Below are positions 11,604 to 23,213 of a stretch of DNA of 64,000 nt, piece after piece (the stretch's first letter is position 1; each line of letters begins with the position of its first letter). This DNA comes from Lichina pygmaea. Lineage: Eukaryota; Ascomycota; Lichinomycetes; Lichinales; Lichinaceae. The notes beneath the pieces were generated by a model. It did no database searches, had not been told where the DNA came from, and saw only the letters and a list, made by a program, of their open reading frames with translations. Both the position numbers and the translations under genes were made by a program. The DNA lies in NCBI GenBank assembly GCA_963422465.1, contig OY730171.1, forward strand, positions 3,038,001-3,102,000. The letters run 5' to 3'.

Positions 11604-13990
11604 TTCGCCCTCCACTTTAGATCCCGCCCATCAGGCCCAGGACGACGCCGGTAAGGGCTAGCAGCATTAGTGCCTGAAGAAGGATTGTTAGCTCTCGTTG
11701 CAGCGCTGAAGGCTGGAAAACAGCATCTCAATGCAGACGGCTCACAGCCGTTGAGAGCAACACTCTGCGATGTGGCACGCGCCGCCGTCAATTGCACTTC
11801 CATTGCTCCTTCTTCTCTTCTTCTTCTCTTCTTCTTCTTCCTCGTCACGCCGTGGTCGGTGATGAGAGCCATATGGTCCACTAGCGTAGGAGGGGCGGGC
11901 ATGGCGTGGTGTTTCAGCGTCCGATGTGCACGAGCATCTGTTTGCTTGTTTTTCTCGACACCGTCCTATCAACGAGATGGCATCTCGTTGCGAACTGTTG
12001 ACCGGGGGTAGGAGTGACCAGTCCTCGCTCGCTGCTAGAGCCGAGGTCACGTGGAGAGAATCGAGCTAGCGACACAGAGAACCAAGAGAGACCTCTTCCG
12101 AACGACGCTGACGCCTGGCCCTCTCAACACGAACGATCCCCCTCGACCGGTGATCAGGATCGGAGCTCTGCAGTAGTGTAGGAAGGGGCTGAAAGACGGG
12201 AAAAGCAAGACAGCGTCCGCAACTGCAGGACGGCATTGAAAGACTGGAGACGGCATCTGCGGGGACAGATGCCTCGGCGTCGATCAATCGTTGCTCCGAG
12301 GGAATTGTAGGTCTGAGGCAGCTACGAACACAGCCCTACGCCCCGCAAGGTCAAACCCACATCGGCGGCTATGGCGCCGAAAGGTCAAATCCAAAGCTTG
12401 TTCCGTGTCAGTGAGACACCCCCGACGTCTATTGGTGCGCTTTTGCGGGAGGTGGAGCTAAGCGCGCTAAGATCACCAACAAGTTAGCATTCCAACAAGG
12501 GCAGACCACCGGTGCCAAGACCGAGCGAAGACCCGTCACGTCAGAGCTCTACAGTAGTAACATCAAAGTTTAGATGGGCAGTCCGGGGAGCCGTGACATG
12601 GCCGCACAGGACGCTACGATACGCTACTACGGACTCGGCTAGACTCTCGGCTAGACTCTCGGCTGGCCACGTCGGCTGGTCATAGTCGGTGTCAGGGGTT
12701 CGATGACTAAACAGCCCTCAGAGCGGAAAAACAATGCTCCGTAGACGCACAAAAACGATTTCGCTTCCTAGCTAGAAAGATCGCGGGATTCATCTCTGAG
12801 ATGGAGACGTACTAGGGAGCAATTGATTGTCTTGCTGCCCTAGGAAGTTGTCCATGCTCTGTAGGGGTGCCCCGTCACAGTTGAGTGTAGCTGTACTGTA
12901 GTCAGCTTGTCGTGTGTGGATTCTTCTGGCCGTTGTGCTGAGTGTATTTCTGACTGCCGGGGTGGGTAAGACTCGGCACCCCGAGCCTTGGTCCTAGCTA
13001 GGAAAGTATGAGGTGCGTCCGTAGTACCTCCGTACAGTAGCAAGATCTAACATTCTAGCCAACTCCTCAATGAATTGACACCTAAAGGAGACTCACTACG
13101 TACAGTAAGTATGGCATCTTTCCTGAGACGAAGTAGGTGCCCAAGACAAAGCACCCAGCCCCGACAGCACCTCGCACAAGATCATACAACCTCTCTTGGA
13201 AGGATTACATTGGGCTCCTGCCGGAGCTACAAGGCAATGACCTGCTCTGAGAGGGGAGAAGATGATGATGTCGATTGACGCCCTCTCGGACCCGAGGGCT
13301 ATGTGGCCCCCCCATCTAGCTGACCAACACTACTGACTAAGCCAGGCTCAGCCCTGGCCCTGTGGCCGCAACAACTCCCTGCTAGATTAAACCATTCAAA
13401 ACCTTGTCTCAGTCAGTACAAGCCACTCACCACCGACAGGACTACCGTAGTGGTAGTGTTTCTGAAAAGCCACTACAGTCACTCTATGAATGAGCGCTGG
13501 CAGCAACACGACACCAATATACTCCGTACTGTAGCTGCTAGTACGGTGAAGTTGGGGGTGTCGTGGTAACAACACCCATGCGGATATGAGCCCAGATGCC
13601 TGCCGACCAAGCCATGTGGCTAGGCCTGCGGTCACCGTCCCAGGGACCGGAACAGGCAGGTGTCCTCTCTGTTTTCTAGATTCTTATTCTTGTTTCGACG
13701 GCAATTGTATAGGCCAATTGGCAGGCCACGGAGAGATTTGAAAACGAAGCAGGTAGCAGCTGTAGAGCATGACGTCTATCATGGGAATTGATATCTCTAA
13801 GCTTCCTGATAATGGTTCTATGGGAAGCCAAATCTTCTGTCAACGAACGCGTCTGACCACTGTTTTCGGTCTCGACCGTAAGGATGCAAAAGGCACCGTT
13901 GACCCATGTTCTGAGAAATGGATTGTAGCCACGATGGGAGCTGACCCCCGACGCTTTCGCGAGTTCGAGCGAAGACCTGCTCGACACGGC
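11604..13990. other. Intergenic region, no gene supported
   Basis: About 2.4 kb between the second SAT4 gene and the phosphatase 3' end. Contains a CTT-rich run near 11812-11845, a short tandem repeat near 12637-12665 (CTCGGCTAGA units) and scattered GTAC-type motifs (near 13028 and 13521). Reading frames here show no family motif and no closing splice model. Confidence 0.55.
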
Positions 13991-16050
13991 TTAAACCCCA
14001 GCAGGCTGGATTCGGCTGGGGAACGCCGGCTTGTCAAGGTTGTTCACGCAAGCCTGCTTCCAGCTCACCGGCGTGAACTTGTCGACAACCTCTTTGAAGG
14101 CGGCCTGGAGAAGGTCAGCCATCTCGCGAGACGTGCTGGAACAATCTCGTCGGGTAGCACGTACCAAGGTGCAGAAGCTCTCATCGCCATCCAGGTGCTT
14201 GCCGTGCGGTTGACAGCCAGGAATAAGCATGGAGCGATCGTTATACAATATCCGAACATAGTAGTCATCGAACCTCTGCTTCTCGTCGGTGTCAAGGTCC
14301 TTGAAGCTTCGCCGGGTCGTTCCGGCCAGAGCGGCTGGCGGCGTCTCGGCGCCGTCGGAGCCACGGCCGAACAACCTGGACCAGAAACTCTTCGGCTCGC
14401 TCTTGGGTGGGACGGGAGAGGATGCTGACGCTGTAGCGCCGGACGGTCGTGAGTCGGCGGCGCTGGACTGCACATCCCCCTTCCGAAACAGCTCCAGGGC
14501 GATGTGGCTTGTGTATGGCGGCCACTTGTCCGTTCCGAAGGCCCCGAGGCTGCAGAGGACCGCGGCAAGGGTGGTGTCGTGACAGCCGGACAAGCCGAAC
14601 CTGATGTTCCTCTCGCCGCCCCGACTCACTTCGGACACTTCATCGCCACCCCCGACCTCATGCATGCCGCCGCGGCCGTTGCCCTCGACGCTGCCGACCA
14701 TACGCGACACAACATCGCCGAGCAGGGATCCGATCCCCAGGGCTCGGTACTCTTCACTCTCCCGATAGCCGGAGAACCACTCTTCGACCCCGATACGCTC
14801 GATGATTGCTCGGCCTTCAGGGTCATAGAACTCCTTGGGGAGCCGCGTGGCTGGACCGTGGGCCAAGGTCGAGTTGATCGTGTCCATGATACCGGAGAGG
14901 CGCGGATGCGAGTCGACGGCGACCCGCTTCGACTCTTCTGGCATCCACTTCGAGATGAGTTTGTTCAGGTAGTCCATCTCCTTCGTTTGGTTCCCTGTTG
15001 ACGTGCCGTCAGCAAGCGCACCGGCTCGCCTCCGTTTCCGTTGACGTCCACTTCCGTGCGCTTACATCGATCCGCTGTTCTCTGCGCGAACGCTCTGCTG
15101 AGCTGGCTGAACCGCCTGCAATTTGCCTCGTTTGGGTAGAGGGTCTCATTGGCCGGACTCCTGGTGATCATGATCGGGGCACGGAAATCCAGCGACCTGG
15201 CGGACGCAGGGTACATGCCCCAGAACGCCTGTTGCATTGACTCTTGGGCCCTGGGAACGGGGGTAGCGCGAAGATAGATCATGTCCGCGTCGCCTATCAG
15301 CCTAGGCATGAAGCCTAACTGATCGACATACAGATGGCGTAACCGTTGGCCGAGAGCCAGGGTCGTTTGCCGACCCTTGTCGGTCAGCTCGCCGAGATTG
15401 CTAGATGTGTGAATTGGAAACCGCTCGTCATCGATTCAACCGCTCGGGGTATTCTGTGACCAACCAGATGGAATCAACTTCGCCTCCGGGCCCAATGCAG
15501 ATGGTTGGATCATCGTTCGCTCCGAAAGTCTCCAGCCGGCGCCTCCATTCGAGCTTGTCCCATGAAGAGGCGTCGAGGTTGGTCATGACGGTGCTGCAGA
15601 GCCTTCGTGCCGAAGCACAGTACGGCCAAACTGTTCACTGGTCACTGATTGATATCGACGTGGCTCTGCTGCAACTTCGGTCGTCAAACGTACAGGGTGT
15701 CAGGCCAGCCTGCAGCTTCCTGTCAGTATATGCCGACATCAAGGCATCGTTCGTGGTCACACGTACATTACGAAACCGAGCCGAAACAGGGCTTCGTTCT
15801 CCTGGGCGGATTTAGATCGGTGACACAGCATGTTGGGAGCAAATGCACGAGTTACCATGCCGAAGCAGCTGTACCCCGGATCAGCTCAAATACGGCGGAG
15901 GCCTTCATCGTCAAAGAACCAAGATGATGCGAGGAACTCAAGAGACATCAAGCCACTGACCACCTGAACCAGCTGCAGCTGCAGGCCCTTGGGGTAGAGC
16001 TGCGCGAGCTCCTCCTTGGTATATGGTGACCGGGGTTCCAAGGATGTCAT
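13991..16050 (-). CDS. Histidine-phosphatase superfamily (clade 2) acid phosphatase, many small exons
   Basis: Seven exons: 16050-15961, 15868-15856, 15801-15767, 15709-15694, 15630-15465, 15400-15066 and 14994-13991, together 552 residues. The spliced N-terminus reads KEELAQLYPKGLQLQLVQV, then LLRHGERSPVSARF, with the catalytic RHG at residues 33-35 and the RHGERxP signature spread over two exons of 13 and 35 nt. Further on are RNAGLTPFWPYC, GELTDKGRQTT and LGQRLRHLYVDQLGF, and the second catalytic motif GCHDTTL with H357-D358. No signal peptide is seen, so a cytosolic or mitochondrial place is more likely than secretion. The family hydrolyses phosphomonoesters through a phosphohistidine; the substrate is unknown. 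Residues about 370-450 are a variable Ser/Pro-rich insert. One donor is GTTGGT. The gene is divergent from the PPR gene. Confidence 0.9.
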
Positions 16051-16871
16051 CGTTGCCAGATGCTATTCGAGCAGAGTCTTGATGAGGGCAAGGAAGGTCG
16101 ATGGAGCTTCTTTGGGGCTTTGGGTCTTCGCTGTCTGATTGTGGACACGAACGTAGACGTCGGTCCATCCCAGATCGTCCGTTTGTCTAAGGTTGGAAAC
16201 GACGTTGATGATATACTTGGCGGTAAGACGACGTGACGCGACCGCGTTGGGTGAATGCCGACAGGACTTTAGATCCACTACGTACGGAGGTATATAACGT
16301 TACGTGCATACCGGTACGCTTAGTAAGCCGAAAAGCTCACAAAATAATTTGGTCGAATTGTTTCCCACGCACGCAGGCACGCCAGCCATTGTGGATCTAG
16401 TCCCTGAGTTCCTCGATGCACCAGCAACCCCAAAGTCACAGCAAATGACTTGAGATGAGCGTCCTGTCGCCAGGCAGTCATTGATGCCAACAGGGGGCAC
16501 ACAGAATTCTGAGTTGGACGAGCGCAAGTATCTAGATGTCTCAAGAGTTTTGACAATGCGGCTCTGAAGTTCTCTTTGGCTTGGATACACGTAACGTTAT
16601 TTCCGCTATTCACCTCGAACTGGAGTTCTCCCAGCCAAATAAAAAGGTTTGTTGGAATCTCCCAATCACAGCTTCTTCTAAAAATAATATCGAACCACAT
16701 CTACCAATGAAATAAATTTCCGGCTGCTGATTTCCAAATGTGGCATAAAAGTTTGTTGCTTGTAGCTTAACTTCCGTCTCGCTTCTCGAGATCCCTGCCG
16801 CCATTTTTGAGGAAATCTTGCTGGAGCCGCTTCAGTCATCGTCTGAGCGGTCCTGCTCAGGCCAAGATGCT
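16051..16871. promoter_or_regulatory. Shared upstream region of the phosphatase and PPR genes
   Basis: About 820 bp between two divergent starts, so both promoters must lie here. Visible items are TACGTACGGAGGTATATAACG near 16281-16300, which combines a GTAC motif with a TATA-like stretch, and an open frame on the minus strand (16320-16700) that I cannot assign. The role is inferred from gene layout only. Confidence 0.4.
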
Positions 16872-18743
16872 ATGCTAGCATCATCCGGTTGGCGGAGATG
16901 CGTTCGCTGTCTCCATCAAGGCACCCGATGGCCAAACACACCTCTGTATCCGGAGAATGGCCGCCCCGATGAGGACGCTTTTCCGGTCCCCCGCCTTGGC
17001 TCGGTCAGGCACCTCCAGACAGAGACCTCCGGTAGGACGACAGCTCAACAGGATGGCACGGATGTCCACCTGGAGAATCTCTTTAGATCGTCTACTCAGC
17101 ATCTGAAGGAGACACCGCGGTCACCGCAGACTCAAGGAGCCACGCCGTCGACGGAGCACCGCTCGAATGGACTGTCGGCCGCTGCCCAGGACCGCCGTCA
17201 AAGGAAAGCCGCCGTCTTGAAGCGTCTTGCCGTCGCAGTGCGCAACAAGGACCTGACGCGAGTGGAAGAGGCATGGGCCGACGCCGAGAGGTGGCTGATC
17301 AGTCTGGAAAGGGATGGAGTCGTACCGAGCAAGCCCGGGCCTGCCGCCAACCCCGCGCCAGACGGCCGAGCAGGTGCTCCCGGCAACGCAGAAGCCCTTC
17401 CTCGACGGTCCAGACGGCCGACGTCCCTATTCGACGCGTTTCTCGTGGCTTTCATGTCTTTGCGGGGCCCTGATCGTGCGGTCAAGGTGTGGAATCGGAT
17501 GCTCGGGCTCGGACTGCAACCGACACAGGCGACGTGGAATGCGATGCTGGACGGCAGCCGGAAAGTGTGGGACCTCGAGTCGATGGAGGGGATATGGCAG
17601 AAGATGTGGGCTTCCGGCGTCAAACCGGATATCGGGTGCTGGACCACCAGAATCCATGCTCTCACCACCCGAGGCTTGTGGCAGCAGGGAGTCCAGGCGC
17701 TGAACGAGATGGGCCGGGCGTGGCAGGATGCGGCCAAGGAGCATCTGCAGTCGACGCGAGCCGATCTTGACCGGGTCGACCTCTCCAAGATCGAGGATGT
17801 CGGCGACGTGGTCAAGCCTACCACGGCGACCGTCAACGGCGTCGTGGGCGGCCTGTTACAGAAGGGACGTCTCGAAGAGGCTCACGACGTCCTCGCCTGG
17901 GCAAGGACGCTCGGCATACGTCCCGACACGGCCACGTACAACACGCTCCTGAAGTATGCAATCGCCAAGGGCGGCTCGAAGAGCGCGCTCGAAATCTTCA
18001 AGATGATGGAGGAGTCCGGTCTGCGGGCGGACATCTTCACGTTCACCATCGTCCTGGGCGGCTTCTTTGGCAGCTATGCCGCCGAGCGATCGCCTCCGGG
18101 AGAGCAAGTCAAGGCGGTGTCGGAGATCTGTGCCGAAATGGAAGCGGCGGGCATCGAGACGGACGTGTACTCGTACGGGATCATCATCGACAACCTGCTC
18201 AAGCACGGCGGCAACATCGTGGCCGCGAACGCCGTGCTCGCTCACATGGCGACGAAGGGCGTCAAGCCGACCAACCACATCAGCACCATGTTCCTGATGC
18301 ATCACCTCTCGCGGCGGCCGCCGGACATGAACGCCGTCGACGCGCTCTGGGACGAGATGCAGCGGCTCGGACTGGGCGTGGACGTGGTGCTCTACGATCA
18401 GTTCGTGCACGGCTACGGCAACGTCGGGCAGGTGTACAAGATGATGGACGTGCTCGAGAAGATGTCGGTCGAGGGCAAGGTCCCGAGCTGGGACGTGCTG
18501 CGGACAGCCTTGCGTGCCCTCGGCCGCGCCCAGCTGTTGGACGACGCATCGCTGCTCGTGGCCGACGTCATCCACATGCGCGGCATCTGTCGCGACGGCA
18601 TCCGTAGCACCAAGGGCATCCCGTCCGAGGCGCGCTTCTGGGAGCTCGTGCGCGACATGAGCCGTGCCGGCATGAAGATGCCGGACAGCGCTCGAGAGGG
18701 CGAGACGGAGCGAGGCGTAAGCTGGTCGGCGGGGATGAGATAG
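16872..18743 (+). CDS. Pentatricopeptide-repeat (PPR) protein, probably mitochondrial
   Basis: A single exon of 623 residues from the in-frame ATG at 16872. The first 25 residues (MLASSGWRRCVRCLHQGTRW) are basic and lack acids, as in mitochondrial presequences. From about residue 190 to 560 there are PPR-type helical pairs: KVWNRMLGLGLQPTQATWNAM, GIWQKMWASGVKPD, AHDVLAWARTLGIRPD followed by TYNTLLKYAIAKGG, ALEIFKMMEESGLRADIFTF, GIETDVYSYGIIIDNLLKHG and HMATKGVKPTNH. PPR proteins bind organelle RNA one base per repeat and guide its processing, stability or translation; the target cannot be read from sequence. Residues 70-130 are low-complexity linker. A large compound microsatellite begins 22 bp after the stop. 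A long minus-strand frame over the 3' half is a shadow. Confidence 0.88.
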   Translation: MLASSGWRRCVRCLHQGTRWPNTPLYPENGRPDEDAFPVPRLGSVRHLQTETSGRTTAQQDGTDVHLENLFRSSTQHLKETPRSPQTQGATPSTEHRSNGLSAAAQDRRQRKAAVLKRLAVAVRNKDLTRVEEAWADAERWLISLERDGVVPSKPGPAANPAPDGRAGAPGNAEALPRRSRRPTSLFDAFLVAFMSLRGPDRAVKVWNRMLGLGLQPTQATWNAMLDGSRKVWDLESMEGIWQKMWASGVKPDIGCWTTRIHALTTRGLWQQGVQALNEMGRAWQDAAKEHLQSTRADLDRVDLSKIEDVGDVVKPTTATVNGVVGGLLQKGRLEEAHDVLAWARTLGIRPDTATYNTLLKYAIAKGGSKSALEIFKMMEESGLRADIFTFTIVLGGFFGSYAAERSPPGEQVKAVSEICAEMEAAGIETDVYSYGIIIDNLLKHGGNIVAANAVLAHMATKGVKPTNHISTMFLMHHLSRRPPDMNAVDALWDEMQRLGLGVDVVLYDQFVHGYGNVGQVYKMMDVLEKMSVEGKVPSWDVLRTALRALGRAQLLDDASLLVADVIHMRGICRDGIRSTKGIPSEARFWELVRDMSRAGMKMPDSAREGETERGVSWSAGMR

Positions 18744-18764
18744 GCTAGTATCTCGTGACAGATC

Positions 18765-18889
<125 letters not shown>

Positions 18890-19702
18890 TGTGGCCTGTG
18901 TCTGTGTCTGTGCCTGTGTATGTAGATACATGAGTAAGTGAGTGAGTGAGCGACTGACATCAAAAATGGAAAAGGCTTTTGAAACAACAAGCATCTCTTC
19001 AGGTGATAGAATAAGAATATGCATATGCAGATCTTCCTCTGAATTCAGGTTTTGACTCGATTCAACCTCACTTGACCAAATCAGCTCTTCTCCTCCCCTC
19101 CCCCCTCTCTCTTTCCTACCCCGCCCCACACCCCCCAGACTCCCCCTCCAAATAAAACAAAAGAAAAAAAAACACCCCAAAGTGTGAGGGATCCAATTAC
19201 TGATACAGTAGCTTTTCTCTGCTTTCACACTTGCTGCTATAGTCTAAAAGTAAGAAAGGATCTGGCCAGAGATACTCTCTGCTCATCCAGCCAGTTTCTA
19301 CTGCTACTACTACTACTTCTGACGGATAGGTTTCTTGGTGGCAAGTTGTCACTAGCAAGTTTCTACTACTACAAAGTAGTCAAAAGTTCTTCACTATCGG
19401 TTGGAACTCTAGCCTGCTAGAACTCTACTGGATGGTAGAACTACGTTACGTACTGTACACCAGATAAGAAATAAAACCACGTAGTTAGACAGCAAGTTGT
19501 CGGTGTCACCACTGACTACTGATACAAGTATACCCAGTAAACCCCCGTCGGCACAGGCACGGTACGTCGACCTTTCCTTTTGATGCAGCAATCCAAGTTA
19601 CAATGAATTCCGTACAGCGACACTCCCTCCGATCAACTGGACAGTATTTAGTCAACATGGAAGGATCAATGATAGTATAGAGAGGGTCCATGGACGACTT
19701 GT

Positions 19703-20750
19703 TCAATATGGGCGGAAGCGCGGCACGCGTGGCTGGGCATCACCCCGGAAGACAGCAGTGGGGTTCTTCTCCCTCATCTGTTCCGGACGGAAGATAGATC
19801 TCGCAGCATTTCTGCGCATGTTCTGGAAGACCTCGCTGGGGGAAAGTGTTTGAAACTTGAATCCACTCTCAGCCTCAATGGTCTTTTCGCCAACAGCGAT
19901 TGTTGTCTGGTACTTGCAGTATTTTCTAGTGTTTCCCTGTCACATACCATAATGTCAGGTTGCGGTGGCTCAAGAGAGGGAGGTGTGAGAACCGAGGATC
20001 TGAAAAGCATAGCCTTCATACCTTATCCCGGCACCGCTTGTAGTTCAGGTTCAGAGTCTGCTGGACAGTGCTATCGTCTCCATTTTCTAGGGACCCCTTT
20101 ATCTGTTTTGCCCGCTTCTCCCGTTTAGCTCCCCAGTTGACTGTGAACTCCTTCTCACATTGATTCACTAACTCTGGGACATCGACCTTGACCAGTGCTG
20201 TTTTAGAGACTGTGCCTGGGCCACAATAGATCACTGATGTTGGTACTCACCGGAGGCTCTTCATTGTACAGACCCAGAACTGTAAAGATGCATACGCGCA
20301 AAAAAGTATCAAGCTCAATCTGGAGCCAGGTACCAACACTATCTTCCATAGTATGGGGTGTTGTTCCCGTCTCATCCTGTCGGCGTCTCAGTGCATCCAG
20401 TAGGCCTTCAGATTCTTCAAGGTAGTCGCGTTTCTGAGAGCCCACCAAAGCAACCCCTAATCAGCATGTGCTTGCCTTTGTCTGCAAACCTTGAGCATCA
20501 GCTTTGGAGTCTCACTTACCAACTCAAAAGAGTCAAGTTCGGGCACGAACAGCCATTGGTAAAAAGGGCTGCTCCCCATCGACTCGTCAACTTGCGCGGC
20601 GCGGGCGATAGATCTGGCATATATTGACCAGTCGTATGGTGTCCTGTACGAGATAGATACAGGAAAGCGCTTCGGCGGTGTTGTGGCTCTGTTGACAGCA
20701 GCCCAAGAAGACAGCAGTATCACTATCATACAGAATGTTGAACGTAACAT
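19703..20750 (-). CDS. Predicted secreted protein, family not recognised
   Basis: Four exons, 20750-20520, 20433-20251, 20186-20022 and 19936-19703, all phase 0, give 270 residues. The ATG at 20750 is followed by a good signal peptide (MLRSTFCMIVILLSSWAAV, cleavage probably near residues 20-23). The mature part has a Tyr/Arg-rich start (RFPVSISYRTPYDWSIYAR), an acidic middle, a Cys-bearing region (VNQCEKEF, NYKRCRDK, RKYCKYQT) and a basic C-terminus ending VPRFRPY. Introns are 64-86 bp; donors are GTAAGT, GTGAGT and GTATGA, and the last intron has a CTGAC branch motif. No domain is recognised. Size, signal peptide and lack of known domains fit a candidate secreted effector or cell-surface protein, which is inference. 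One acceptor is a weaker AAG, so exon 3 could start elsewhere. Confidence 0.65.
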
Positions 20751-21391
20751 AGTGTGCAACAAAAAGCCAGCTTAGGACTGGTCAAGCATCTGAAGGCGGT
20801 CTCACAGGTGTGATGGCTTCGGCAGATAAAAAAGAGATGGGCTTGATCATCTCCACCGACGATTGAGGACACAGCCCGACCCTTTTAAGCAGCTTCTACC
20901 TTTCCTACGTACCAGCTCACGCAGCTGTCCCAAGTTTTGCTGTTGTTCTGGATATCTCGCATCCGTATAATACCGGTACCGGTACGGAAGTACTGTATAC
21001 GGCAAATACGAGAGTGGGTGACTCGTAGAATAATACGAACTTAAAATTACTGCCAGGTGGATGGAGCTATACTCGTACGTGGTACATACGTAGAGCTAAG
21101 AGAGGAGAGAGGGAGGGGGGCCCCTGGATAGAGTTAGAAGACAGAGAATGGAGAAGAGAAGAGTAGAGAAGGGAAGAGCAGAGATGGGAGAGGACAGGAG
21201 GAAATACGGTATCAGACAGAGAGGGGAAAACAGTGTCATATAATGTCTTGTAAACATCAAAACATGTAACCTGGCTACTTCTGCCATAGGTTCGCCAGTC
21301 CCAGCATGCCCTGCAATTTCTAGAAGTACGCTCAAGAGCACCGGTATCCCCATTATCACGATCGTCATGTCTCCGCGTCTTCGTCAGCGGG
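20751..21391. other. Intergenic region with GTAC motifs
   Basis: About 640 bp upstream of the secreted-protein gene and downstream of MTW1. Contains TACCGGTACCGGTACGG near 20972-20990 and several TACGTA stretches to 21090, then purine-rich text at 21097-21200. No gene seen. Confidence 0.5.
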
Positions 21392-22935
21392 CTATGTCCC
21401 TTGGCCACCGTCACTGTCACCGCCACCGCCACCGCCACCGCGACCACGGTCATCGTCGCCGTCGCCCTCACGATCCCGCCTCGCGGCTCTCAATATCCTG
21501 ACAACCTCTTCGAGGCCGCGGACTTCTTCGGGGCCGATGCGTCGGCCAGGGTCGTGCCACTCGGCCGCGTCGCTGACGGCGCCGAGGGCGTCCAGCTCGA
21601 GGCCCTGCCTCGTCGTCAGATGCCGGCGCGCCTCGCTCTCGATGTACTGCGTGCGTGCATCCTGAGCGGCTGCGGGGGACGGGTCCTGCATGGGGTCTCG
21701 GGGTGGCGGACGAGTGGGGTCTTGGTACGACGACGGTGGTGGTGGTTCGGCCGAGGACAGCGTCGAGAGCCTCGGTCGCAGATCGGCGAGTAGGGCACGT
21801 AGGCCCGGCAGCTGCGACATGATGAACGACGTCGATGTCGTGAGCGGCTGGGTCGAGACCGTGCCCGATCCGCCCGTCGTGGCCAGAGATGCCGTTTCAG
21901 GGTGGTTTGTCAAGAAGGCCAAGGGTGACGGTATGTGATCGACGGCGGAACCGCCATCCGGAGCATCCTGTCGTTGCTCTTGCTTCACCGTCAAAGACGC
22001 CGACGATGGGCCTGCCGCGGGAAGGAGACCCCGGAGCTGCTCGATCAAGACGGCGTTGCGACGCGTTTCTTGCACCAGCCCGCGCTGTAGCCTCTGCGCC
22101 TCATGCAGCTTCCGGCGCTGCACATCCAGGGTCTCGAGAGTTGGCGCGTCGGGGTTGGGGGTCAGGTCGAGGTTCTAGAACGATACACGAAGAACCGAAC
22201 CGTCAGCCCTTGTTCTTTCTCACAAAACCAGAGTTTCGTTCTTCTGAACGCCCAAAAATGAACCCCCTCCCCTCCCCTTCAAGCAGTATCTGCGCTCTCG
22301 GGACCATCAATCTGTCCCACGAAAGAACAATATTCCTCACACCTCGTAGTGACCCAACCGCATCCAAGGCAGCACGTCGTCCGGCACGGTCAGGACATTC
22401 CTGAGGACGTATATCTCGAACTTGTCAAAGTCCTTGTCGACCGTGGCCTCGAGCAGCGTCTCGAGCTGGTGCACGCCGTTCTCGATCTCGCGCCTGGCCC
22501 CGACGGCGGCACGGTCGTCCTCGTCCTCGTCCTGGTCCGCACCGTCGTTATCGGCGTCGTTCGCCGCGTCGGCAGCACCGTCGAGCTGTTCTCCTCTCGA
22601 GTCCGCATCCTGAGCCCTTCCCCTTCTGTTGTTGTTGCTGCTGCTACTGCCTTTCGGGCGGGGTCGGTGGTCCCTGCCCCGCTTCCTCGGCGCTGGCTGG
22701 AACCCGAGCGTTGCGGGTGCCGCGTTCAGGAGGCCGCTCTCGACGGCCGAGACGGCGCGATAGAGCAGCGCGTTGACGGAGTTGATGATATCGTCAATCA
22801 GGGACTGGAGTCCGTCGATCATCCCATCTCAGCATCCTCTAGGGCAGAAGTAGGGGCCCTGCTCGAACTTACCAATGGCGTGTACCGAAGATGCTCGGTC
22901 AAGAGCCAAGTGCTATCCTTGACCGAGTCGGTCAT
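21392..22935 (-). CDS. MTW1: Kinetochore protein Mis12/Mtw1
   Basis: Three exons, 22935-22873, 22804-22343 and 22174-21392, all phase 0, give 435 residues. Exon 1 starts MTDSVKDSTWLLTEHLRYTPL; exon 2 continues LIDDIINSVNALLYRAV and AVESGLLNAAPATLGF, which is the conserved Mis12/Mtw1 N-terminal helix pair. Later come IENGVHQLETLLEATVDKDF, KFEIYVLRNVLTVP and WMRLGHYENLDL, then a coiled coil LHEAQRLQRGLVQETRRNAV. Mtw1 is part of the four-protein MIND/Mis12 complex that links CENP-C and CENP-T at the centromere to Ndc80 at microtubules. Residues about 55-110 are an acidic Asp/Ser-rich insert. The C-terminus is unusual, ending in a glycine-rich stretch (DRGRGGGGGGGDSDGG) encoded by CCACCG units. 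Donors are GTAAGT and GTGTGA. Confidence 0.93.
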
Positions 22936-23213
22936 CTTCTTGGTTCAAGCAGCTTAAAACTCGGTGGAACGATCAGGCGTCAATTGAGGTGACAGTCCTT
23001 GCGGGCCACGCGTCCGTGGTTTCCAATGATACGTATCCGTAGTGAAGCTGTCGTGGCTAGACCGATCTACGCAGCTTAGTAATTCGTCCAGCGCGACATC
23101 AAGTTGAATGGCAGATGCGATCGGACTATCATTACGTGTCGCATTCAGGACGCTATACAATCTGTGGTATGCGGGTATACAAAAAAGCCTAGCGAGACCT
23201 GCTCCTCTCCTCC

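Noticed and set aside
13769-14428. 219-codon plus-strand frame
   Set aside because: Antisense to the last exon of the histidine phosphatase, which carries the HD motif; no support of its own.
16320-16700. 126-codon minus-strand frame between phosphatase and PPR genes
   Set aside because: Its start region and composition give no domain, no clear splice partners and no repeat relation; it stays unassigned.
22349-22957. 202-codon plus-strand frame opposite MTW1
   Set aside because: Antisense shadow; the minus-strand Mis12 motifs are clear.
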